This document shows positions 39,701 through 51,700 of a DNA stretch of 64,000 bases, piece by piece (the first letter of the stretch is position 1; each line of letters starts with the position of its first letter). The DNA lies in contig CM023540.1 of the NCBI GenBank assembly GCA_013350335.1, positions 45,119,222 through 45,183,221 on the forward strand, written 5' to 3'. Origin of the DNA: Chimonanthus salicifolius. Taxonomy: Eukaryota > Streptophyta > Magnoliopsida > Laurales > Calycanthaceae. Both the position numbers and the translations under genes were made by a program. Below the pieces are notes generated by a model that was not told the origin of the DNA, did no database searches, and saw only the letters and a list, made by a program, of their open reading frames with translations.

Positions 39701-42700
39701 TTGACAAGGGTGCCATTCTATTGTTTCCTTCATTACTACTTCACTCTACTCTTTTTGTTCCCACTTTTCTTGCAAATTTGATGCCAGTAGGTTGTCTTAC
39801 TAAATCTTTGAATTGTTCAGTAAGTTTCTTTCCCATTCATTGTTGTTTTCAAAAATTGGATACGAAGAAGACAATTGGTGATGGTCTTCAGAAGAATAGT
39901 CTGCATGTCTTCACTAGTGACCCTAGTCCTATTAGTTATTCTAATCTTACCAACGAACTCAACTCCGGCATCATCAACGCAGTCATCCTTCTAATCAAGC
40001 TTTATGACCTATTATTCCTTCAATAAATGTATAACCAAATTTAAGTGTGGAAGTTGCAACTCTCAAACATCATCCTACCTGTTTTAAAGCATTTTCTTTT
40101 TTATTTGAGCAGCAACAATATTTAATACATTAATAGGAAAAAGAAACAATTACATCAACTGAGAAAAGATCTAGAAGAGCTAGAGTAGCAGAAATAAAAA
40201 ACAAAGACATTACATGAAATGGGCATAAAATAAGAACAATAACAAATACATCCATCAACATCTAAACAAAATCTCTGCTAAAACACTCCTGAAAGTGGGT
40301 TGTCGATTCCATTTTTGGCGAAGAAATCTGCCACGCCATTTGCAGTTCGATTGACTTGGACAAAGGAGACATCAAGTTCCAAATCCAGACCCTTAATTTA
40401 CCTGTCTGTGTTTTAAATCATTTCCTAATAGTTGCTCCTCTACATTTATGTCTTTTTTTTAATAGAGACATGAAAAAATTTACTATAATAAATGAAGAAT
40501 ATAATGATATGGGTAGGACTTGTATAAGAGAGCTATACGAGACCATACTGCGATACAAAAGAGTATTAAACTATACAAAACAAAATTTCCTAAATAGCGC
40601 CCCTCTCCCAATACACCTAGTATTGACGAAATGAATATAGAAAAATCCCATCGTTGGCACCCTCTTTTGGATTCCAATCTTCGACAATAAGTCGGCAACG
40701 CAATTCCCTGATCACCAACATCCTAGATTCCCCCCCCAACTTTATCATAATAGTCTTTAACGAAGGCATTCCTATTCCTAGCGACCTTTTATAGTCTTGG
40801 GTAGGCTACTCTCAAGACCCTTTCCCCCAACCATTTGTCATTCTAATATGACACCTTGTCCCCTCTACCCACTAGCACCCTACTCCCAGTCTTGAAAGTT
40901 GTACCAATTATGCCCTCACTATAGCCTAATTTGAAGATCATTTTAGCTACAGGTGAACCCTCCCTTGTCTTCCACGCCATACCTACATATCAACGATTTC
41001 CTCTAAAATGCCTCTTTTTTTCCATGGTGAATCTCCAAGGGCCATTTGCATAGTAGTGCATGATTCCTATCTCTAACACTAAAGATACCTAGGCCTCCTC
41101 TCTCCCTGAGACTACTTACTTCCTCCCACCTAAATAAATGAATTTTCCTCTCGTCCCATGTCCCCTTCCCAAAGAAAGTCCCTCTGCCATTTTTCCAATT
41201 TCCTATTGAATCCCTTAGGAAACTCATACATGGACATGAAGTACGTCGGGAGATTAACCAAGACTAACTTAATAAGAGTCAGTTTGCCGCCCAAGGACAC
41301 ATAGTTCTTACTCCATGCATTCACCCGCTTCTCCACCCTCTCGATGATTGGGTTCGAGAACAACTTCAACCTAGGGTTTCCACCAATGGGAAACCCAAAT
41401 AGGAGAAAGGAATCTCACCGACACCACATCATATTTTGTCCATCAAGGATTTGAGAGCCTCTTCCTCCAACCCTATACCAATTATAATACACTTCCCTAA
41501 ATTTACCCTCAAACCAAATACCAATTCAAAGCATCTTAGGACAACTTTCACCCCAAACAATTCTTCCCTAGACACTAAACAGAATAGAAGGGTGCCATGT
41601 GCTAATTGTAGGTGTGAGATAGGAATACCCCTGTTGTAATCTCCAATCCCTTTACAATGCCAATCTCTCTGGCCCTCATCGTCAAACCGTTCAAAGCTTT
41701 GACTACCATGGTGAATGAGAATGGGGATTAAGTCTTTAATCCATTCAAATGTTTGAATGTCTCATATTTGTTTACATGTTGGTTTCCCTATTTTGTCTCA
41801 TTTATTAATGATCGTTCTAGGATGACTAGGGTGTATCTTATGAAATCTAAATCCAAAGTGTTTCATCATTTTTGTTTGTGGTCATAAATGGGGGAATAAT
41901 CAATTTGAATGCTCCATTAAGACATTACACAATGATAGCAGAGGTGAATGCTTGTCTACACCTTTTTTACAATACCTGTCCACACCATTTTCCTCCTCTC
42001 CTAATGTCAACCTAAAATAATTGTTTTAAGGAGTTATATTTTGCCTAAGGCTTTTCTTGAATGGAACCAACCACTGCACTATACTATTTTCAAAAACTAT
42101 AGTGGCCTTGCAATCTAGACAACTTATGTCTAACCCTATACAACCTTGAAATAACCTCTTCCAACTTTCTCTCACAAACCCAAGGTCCCTCGAAAAATCA
42201 ATTCTATCACCTCCACCCACCAAGTACTTCAACCCATCCTAAACTTACCTTTCTTCACATGCTCCTTTGCCAAGACTTCAACACCCTATAGCCCTCCCTC
42301 TCCACTATTTCTAAGCCTTCATATCCCTTCGAAATCATACCCACAATAGCCTTCCTCAACAAGTTAATTTCCTTCACAAACCTCTAGGGTCACTTACACA
42401 ACAAGATGAAGGTCTAATGTGGATTGGCAATGGCCTGAAGTAGGTTGATGATCATAGCTGCAAATTTGAAGGGAACAAAATAAACACTGGAAAAGTATTA
42501 AAAAAATCAATTTCAATTAAGTGTTGTTCTAACTTTGACTATGATGACATATCCAATATACTTGGGTAGTGGGTATTAGGGGGATGGGTGGAGGATGGGT
42601 TGAAAAGGACCCACATGGGCCAACAGAAACATCATCTCATTACCATCAGAGACTTTGTCCCATCCTACCTGGAATCGACTTTTCAATGTCTACTTTTCTA

Positions 42701-45700
42701 CCCAACCCTTTCAACAATACATTCCATGTCACTTCAAATTTTATCATATCATGTCTTACAACCTCAATCCACATTCAACAGCTTCTCCATTAAATCAATA
42801 TCTTCTGCTTGTAACAACTCAATTCTTCATACTGGGTTTGTGGTCTTGTAAGATGTACCCAAACCACCTTAAGCAACATTTGCTCATCTCTTCTCCTATT
42901 GAAGCAACTTTTAGGCTCTCTCTAAATTCTTTTCTTGTCACACCACACCTCCATCTCAATATAGACATCCCTATCACCATTGCTTAACTACCTCTCTCTT
43001 TTCTACTGCCAAACGTTCAGTTCCATATGGCATTGCAAGTCTGTCTGCTTGTCATCTAAAAGAAATGCCCCTTAAACCAACATGGCACTCTTCTATCACA
43101 TAGCATTGCCCTAACATGCCTACACTTGGCCCACCGTAAGCAGATCCTACTGTTTATATCAGAACCTCCATTTTGTTCTATAGTCACACCTAAGTATCAA
43201 AATCTCTCAATAATTGTGCGGGCAACTTCGAGTACCCATGGGATCAGTCTCACCTCCACGTGGGGATACCCATGTTATTCCAAAAACAAAACATCATTAA
43301 TTAAAACCAAGTCAATTTCAATTTAATTAGTTTGTCCTCCTAATTTATATCCACTAGACTTCCATATATTTTGTTTGTCCAACTTATTTTCAAACTGTTT
43401 GCCTCATAAGCTTTCCTAATCTCTACTTTGGCCTACAAAAACTTCTTGCTAACTATAATGGTTTGCAATAAAAAACTTCATTCCAACTAGAAACAAATCA
43501 AAGTCCATGTCAACTTAGCTCACATTTGGAGCATAAATTAAAGTATAACTAAAGAGTGGGTCATAACGTTCATAAATTTGTTACACTCTCTCAGTTCTTA
43601 GATTACATATCACTTTTATCTAAAATGGTCCACAAGGGCTCCTCATAATGAATTATGGAAGAGGAGAAGTTTTCTTTGTTTCCTTATCAAAAGGTAAAAG
43701 AGCTGAAAATAATTAAAACAAATAATAAATTGTTACCTGGTCAAATGAGTCAAAACTTAAACATTGAGCAAAGGAATGTCCACAACTCTTCGACTTCAAG
43801 GGTAAAAAAAGAAACAAATAAGCAAAGGATTAAACTCGAAAAATTCTAAAAGCTATCTTCAATAATAGTTTAAAGCAATACTTATACAAGATATTTTTGT
43901 TGGTTTCTTCAACTAAATAGAGATCTGTTACCTGGGAAGAATCCCCCTCATGCTCTGAAAGATTAACAAGACTACTCAGGTTTTCTATTTTCATTTGTTG
44001 CTCCTTAATATGTTGATCTCGTTCCTTATGTGATTTTCTTTCTTCCTCAAGTTCCAATGCAAGTTTTTCTCGCTCTAGTTCATACTGATGGTAAAAGAAG
44101 AGTAAATGAATTTGAGATACAAGATTACTAGATTTTTTTAATTCAAATAGTGTCAAATGAGAAAAAAAAAAAAGGAACAAACTACTTTGAGCATGTCATT
44201 TCGTAGTTTCAAAATCTCTTGCTCTAGCAGCCCAGCATGAGAACCCTGCATGGAAAAATCAAAATGCATATTAATATCAAAGCCACTTTAGTGTTATGGA
44301 TTAGAAAATAGGGAGAGAAAAAAAATATATGAATAATCACCTGAAGTTTCTTACGGAGTTCCTCTATCTCTAGCTTCTGACGCTTCAATAGGGCTGCATC
44401 AGTTAAAATCTGTGACAAAATCATCAATCGTTAGTAAAAAGTAAAAAAAAAAAAAAAAATTGCTATCACAATTAGAAAGGTAGCACAAGGAACTATATTC
44501 AAGTATTCACAATCTAACAATATTTAGCTATTAAACTTTGAACAGAAGTAAGGAATTTAGCTAAAGAAATGGAAGGCATTACAACATAGGATAAATGGAG
44601 GCAAAACTCCCACCAACTAAAACCATGTAGCCAACCACAGAAATATAAGTTTTTTTTTTTTTTTTTGAGAGTTAAATTTTTTAAGCATATGGTAAACACA
44701 GGAAAAACTACAATTCTTGAATAAAATGCCTTAAGAGCAAGAGACAACACAATTAAACATACAAGAAATATCAAGAATAAACTACAAACAGTGAACATGT
44801 AGTTATTCTATACATTTCCAATCTTATCATTTGAGATTGAATCGATTGAACAAAGGCTAACTCCCATCAAGTAAGTGTGAGGCCCACCCCAGAAAAATAA
44901 TGTTTATAAGGTGCACCTGTTATAAGCATAGGCCACAGTCCACACAATAAAACACATTTCTTGTAGAAAACGCCTCAAGGCTAGGAGACAACACCATTGA
45001 ATGTACAAGAATATCAAATCAAACCATAAAATACAAATAACGAGCTTATAGTTACTCCATTTATTCCAAAGAGTGATATTAAGAAATGGATTTCTTTTCA
45101 AATTTGAGATTGAATCAAATAGATACTAGAAAGTAGAAACCTAGATTGTCCGATTCATATATCTAGCTATACAAATGATACTAACATAATAAATCGGTAA
45201 CTATAACACACAAAATAATTCCTTAAAACATGCGACCAAGGCCATTACGAGTAAGGGTGCAACTTGGGTAAAGCCCAACCCACACCGTTCCAACCTGAGC
45301 CAAAAAATCAAGTTTGGGTAAACTAAGGCACAACCTAGGTTCAACTTCAAGCTCAAGAATTAAAGCCGAATTTAATTTGGGGTCAGGCTCAATCTTGCAT
45401 TTTAAGGGCCAAACCCAACCCAAAAGCCAATTCAAACCCAAGGGTCCTTACATTAAACATTTTATTATGATAACTTGGTTAAAAATTCAACACTCAATTG
45501 AAGTCATTTAAAATCCTAACCATCCAATATAAACTCAACCCTAATCCCAAACTGCAAGAGGAGAGGAGGGTAAAGTGAGAATAGGCCTCAAAAACCCAAA
45601 GGCTCATTTGGGTCCTTATATATTTTTAGGACTTGAGCCTGATTTCAAATACTTTGAGCCCATATAGGCCTAATTTAGTGCTAATGCCTATAATTATAAT

Positions 45701-48700
45701 ATAGACCCTAGCTTGAATTGACTCGGGGCTCAACACAGCCCACTCGAACTGCACCCCTAATTCCAAGAACAATGGAAGCAATGAACATTAGGCCATTAAT
45801 CACAATGTTGTTTGGGCTTATTATCATTCAAAAGAACTTGATTCATTAGGTAATCTACTTAAAACTAGTTTAAAATTTTGTTATTATTGACCTTCTTCCA
45901 TTTGTCCTTTGGCATTTATTCTTTGTTATGTCATATTTTACTTTTTTTTCTTGTTTTTCTTACACATATAATAAATCAAATCTTTAGTAATTTCCAATTC
46001 AACAATAGCCTTATAACTCCTATAGTTTTTACATCTTTGAATTTACCTTGATATAACCGAAGGAAACTAGAAAACAAGGATCCCTGTTATGAAATTATTT
46101 GTAGCCATGATTCAAGTGACAAGGAAAAGAGTATTAGAAACTGAGGCTCAGAGTTATGGAATAACATTGCAAGGTATACAAAACAGGCAACCAAATAGGC
46201 AAAGACCAGGCAATATCTAACCAAACCCTTTTAAAAGGGAATGGGCCTAAGACTTTTGACCCACTCATTAAATGGGTCAACTCAACCCATACCTGCTTAT
46301 AAATGGAGGGCTTAGAGGGTGGGGTGGGGTTCAATCAAAAGGTATTCAAATAATGCTTTTCATAGAAATCAAGTCCATTAGATTGAGAAAGCCATGATTT
46401 CTAAGGGTCCAAAAATCAACAGTGAAAATGGGGGCAGTTTTAAATGGATTTTAATCCAACGGTGAAATCAGTTCAAATTGGGAAGGGATTCAATTCACAA
46501 GGTAGGATAGGGTGTGAGGGGGTAGGGGGTGTGAGTGGGGGCAGGTGGGCCCCATTTGAGCATTGTCTTCCATAGGAACCTATATATACATACATATGAG
46601 AAGTGATCAGGTGCAACCAGTCCTAAGGTCGCATCTGGAGCTTTTTTTATTTTTCATTTCTTGGATTCAAAATGTAATCATACCATGGAAAGTAGATTTG
46701 ATGAAGTACCATCAATTAAAATTTCAATTCAAAACTCAATTTCTAGCCACTTGATTTTAACAGTCAAAATTACGGGACGTCCTTGAAACAAACTCTTTGG
46801 AACCCCAAGTGGAGCGGACTTGCCCCATTTATACCCCTTAAATCCCTCACACCCTACCTTATCACGTGAATTGGATCTCTACCCAATTTGAACATATTCA
46901 GAGTTTTCTCACCGTTGGATTGAAATCCATGGAAAATTATCCCTTTTCACCCTTGATTTTTGAACCCTTGAAAACCATGGCTTTTGAAATATAGTGTATC
47001 TGATTTTTTATGAGAAGCATCATCCAGAAAATATCTTTCAAACAAACCTTACCCCTCACCCCATGTGGGTCCCATAGAATCAAGAATGAAGGTTTTGTGA
47101 TATTGTCACCCAAAAATGGAATTTCGCAATAATGAGGATAGCAAATCATCAAAACTCCTCGAATTTAAAATCAGTGACGTTTAAAACTTTTAAAGATTTT
47201 ATTCCTACATTAACATTCCCTCGTAGTTAGAAATAGAAATTAGAACCACAAAACTATTTATGCTAGAGTTCATAATTAGCAAAAAGTAATATATTTCATA
47301 GTTTACCAACTAACAAAGATAGATCATTTAGATCTATTTTTAGATCCTCTAGATTCATAACTCGAGTTCACCAACTACTTTAGACAATTTTCTTCTTGTA
47401 GTTCAATATATTTAGACTCAATCTGCATGCATTCTATGTCCAATCTAACTAGCTAATACAAAAGTTCTAAAATGTCCACTTCCAGTAAATATTCAGCCCA
47501 AGTCTTCACCATCATCATCATTCACAAAATATTAACCCAACCATCTACGGATGGTTGTGAATTTTTTTTTCATTGATCCTTATTCGGGGCCAAATTTTAC
47601 ATCACTCTACAACATAACTTGTTGCTTCTAAGTTCAAATTACTTTTACATTGTCCAAATAATCTCATCAAACCATATAATTTTTAAACTGCTCAACAAAA
47701 ACATCAATAGGAAATACATGTTTTAACTAGTATTCAAATAATGTGATACCCTGCTCCAGGAGGGGACCTTAGCTTCCTCCTTCTAGCACAAGACCTTTTA
47801 GGAACAACCTTAGGTTGGCTCGCCAATGCAAGTCGTGCGGGCCCATTTACGGGCCCAAAACAGACAATATTGAGCTGGAGGGATGGGGCGTTACAAATGG
47901 TATCAGAGCACGGTTCAACTCTCAGATTGTGGTATGGACATGGTTGTCATGTGTAGAGCTGGGGACAGGCTCTGACTTTAAAGGGGGTAAATTGTGATAC
48001 CCCGCCCCAGAAGGGGACCTTTGCTTCCTCCTTCTAGCACAAGGCCTTTTGGGAACAACCTTGGATTGACTCACCAATGCAAATTCATGCGGGCCCAAAG
48101 CGGACAATTACATATCCAATATACATGGGTGCAAGCTTGGGTCGGGCCTAATCCGAGCCCACATGAAAAAATACCCAAAAATTATGGGTTTGGGTGGACT
48201 TCGGCACAAGGCAAGCTCATTTTTGGGCCTAAAATATCAGGCATGAATTAGAATTTGGGTCACGTTCAAGCTTAGTAATGAAAGCCCAAGATTGGCCTAA
48301 AAACCTGAATTTGAGCCATAATTTTAAAACCTAATATCTTTAATTAATGTTGTGTTTAAATATAAAATTTTTGTAATATGTAACTTACACTTTAGTAAAA
48401 TTAATATAAAAAAAAAAACTTCCATTTTAGTCCAAATAAGCCCAAGCCAAAATAATCTTGCATATACATTTCGAGCTTGAAATCAAGCTTTCAGGTCCTA
48501 TAAATATAATTTGGATAGAGCTCGAGTTTGACTAATTCAAGTACATATCGGTCTAGGCTGGGCTCTAGCCCCTCATGTTGTGACGACCCGACCCCCAACA
48601 CGATATTGTCCCCGTTGAGCCCCACATGGGCCCACATGGTTTTGCTTTGGGCTCAGCCCACCAGGCCAAGTCCAAAAGGCCTCGTGTTGGTTTGAGGGGT

Positions 48701-51700
48701 TGCCCCCTCTTATAATCACCCTCACCACCCACCTCATGGGCGACGTGGGACTTTTTCCCACACCCCCATGTGGGTGGGGTGTTACAATGCACCCCCCTTA
48801 ATACCAGAGTCGTCCCCAGCTCTGTCACATCAACCCAAACAGAGAGTCCACATAGGCAGGCAACATCGCATAAGTAGAGAGCCCACACAGTCAGAGTGTT
48901 GAACCGTGCTCTAATACCACTTGAGACGACCCGACCCCCAACACGATATTGTTCGCTTTGGGCCCCACCTGAGCCTGCATGATTTTGCTTTAGGCCGGCC
49001 CACCAAGCCATGCCCAAAAGGCCTCCCCCACTTATGATCACCCCCACCACGCACCTCATGGGCGATTTGGGACTTTTTCTCACACCACCATGTGGGTGAG
49101 GTGTTACACATGTAGACCCAAAACCCAGCTTGGCTCACCCAAGTTACGGCCCTACTAGTATGATATGATTGGAGTTTTAAATAAAATTTAGTTGGTCCAA
49201 TTTGCAAAACGGAGAAATCTTTATTAACTATTGGTAAATGGTAGTGTGAACAATTCAAAAGAATGAGTTTGACAAGGTTAAAATGAAGCAAGTAATATAA
49301 GAAGACAGTATATCATTGTAATTTATGATACTACCAAATTTATATATATATATATATATATATATATCATAAACCAAAATCCCATTTACAAACCTTCTTA
49401 ATATAGTTTAAATGTTTTAATCTTTTAAATAAATTGCACAGTTTCATGACTTCCAATTAACAATATGACTGCAACCCTTTTATGATTTTATAATCTAATC
49501 TGACTTTCAAAGCATTGCTCCGTCTATACTGCTCCAGGAGAAAAAGGATGAAACTGATAGTTGTGTTCAAAAACAATGAATTACCATACGAGTGCCAAGA
49601 TCAGTAACTTCTACGACTTCCAAAGTATGAGATACAAAAGGAAAGAGAATGAAAAATAACTAAATAAATAAAGACAGGAAGAAAGAGTGAGAAACTTTAT
49701 TCTACTTAACATATCTATGTTTCTGTCATACTTGCATGACATTGAAGAAAGATCCAAAACCTTCCGTGTTATGGGCCTATTTTGGATTATCAGAAATACT
49801 AATGATGATTATTTGACAACCCTATATCTAAATGACATTCTATAGGAAAAAAGGGCATGGGTGCAGTCAACAGTATTTGACTTTTTCAAAAACCACTACT
49901 TTATTAACCTTAAAAATCATTTAAAAGAATTTAAATTTGCTATTATATTTTTGAGCTAATCCTACATCTAGGGTCAAGTCCACCAGTGGGAATCCACTCA
50001 TCTGCATATGCTCACAATACATAATTTTAGTAAATCCTGCTACAGACAAAAGACTACTGAATTTGAACCATATTTTCGCTAAAAATTACCTCATTCACTT
50101 GAACACAGTTAGTAATACGCTTAGCCCTGCTTGCAAATTGGAGAGTCCCCTTTGTCTCCTCTATGTGATCCTAAATATGAAAATTTATATAGCTTTAATA
50201 GTATCGATATGGTTATATATGATATATGTTGCCAAAATTGTGGAAACTAATAGAGACCTACCTCTTCAGGTGCAACTGTACAAATGATGGAAGTTTTCGC
50301 ATTGCCACCAAGAGCAGGTTGGAGTATCCGAGTAAGCTTACTATCACGGTATGGAATGTGTCCCCTACAGCAATAGTACAGTCCTTTGAATCATATATGA
50401 TTTTTAATGAATGAAACTGACTAGTTTCAAAGTTGTCTGTAACAAACCTTTGTTTCACACCATCACTAAGCTTATTGATTACATTACCAAGAACCATTAA
50501 GCTCTTGTTTATATGCTTTCCTTCCTTCAGACGCATTCCACCAGCTCCAGTCTTAGCAATGCGCTCTGACCCAGCTAAATCTACCAAATTCTGAGATAAG
50601 AAGAAAACAATGAGCATAGTTTTGAAGAATTAAAAAAAAAAACAAACAAACAGACCAGTATGAGATTAAAATGCCAAACAATGGAGACACCATCTAAAAA
50701 CTGTGAAACTCATGCATCATCATCATTGATGATAAAAAGTACTAGTAGTAGCAGTAGCAGTAGCAGCAGCAGCAAGGATATTAACAAAGGGCAATTCTGA
50801 AGAACAACAGGCATATTTAGGTAAAATAATCTTGAGGAACTGAAAAGTAAGCATCCCAACCTTTTTCAAAAAATTTAGAATCTACTCATGAAACAGGTAA
50901 AATTTTAAAATTAATAAAATAAATAAAAGTGTTTCTAAATGCATATTTACAAACTCCATCAAAATTATGAATAAAGCTATTACTTTTAAAATATAATAAT
51001 ACCTTATGATCCCAACAAGAACACCCAAACATAAAACATCACAAGTAAAGAAAATACAAACCAAGACAGACACGCGTATGGCATCTGAATTCGAAATATC
51101 ACCAAAAGATGTATCCTTGCCCTTACTTTCAATCACCTAATTCAATATCACAAGGGTTAACACCCAAACTGATTCAAATTGACAAAACAAAGATAATGAA
51201 ACCCCAACTTTGTAATGGAGAATACCATCCTAAAGATAGTGTGGGATCTGCTACTTCTAACATTCATGTTTGTCTCTCCAAAGTGACGATTAACTGCAAG
51301 AAACAGCTCTCACGATGTATAAAACACAGGTGCTTTATCATAAAGAAATGGTAACGAATCTCCATAGAATCCCTATCAACAATAAAGTTCTATCAATGGA
51401 CAAATTCCATCAAACCTTCTCCAAAATCAATGAGCTTGAGCACCTGTTCAGCATTATTAACAATTTCTTCTCGAAGGCCTGCAACAAAAACTCCACGCTG
51501 AGAACAAGTCATCAATCACCATCATCAATCCATCATCATCATCATCATTGAAGCCTTCCTCCCATCTAAGGAAAGTCATCAATATAATCTAAAAATCCAA
51601 ACAGCTCTAATTTGTCTATTTTACCTCCAAGCTCTCATGAATTTGAAGCTTATGATTCTCTGGGGCAAAAAGATCATTTATTTCTTCGTTGTAAATTTCC

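Larger units (their letters stand above)
38640..42010 (+). mobile_element. Second Ty1/copia element, degenerate, interrupted by LINE pieces
   Basis: Gag (38640-39143) reads [16 protein letters not shown] and [16 protein letters not shown]. The pre-integrase region (39589-40026) reads [13 protein letters not shown] and [15 protein letters not shown]. After two LINE fragments (40093-41725) the integrase core resumes as [20 protein letters not shown] (41780-41860). No RT, RNase H or LTR was recognised. Confidence 0.72.

Noticed and set aside
50741..50775. Coding polyserine repeat of the kinesin
   Set aside because: Lies in intron 7, between exons with conserved in-phase splice sites.
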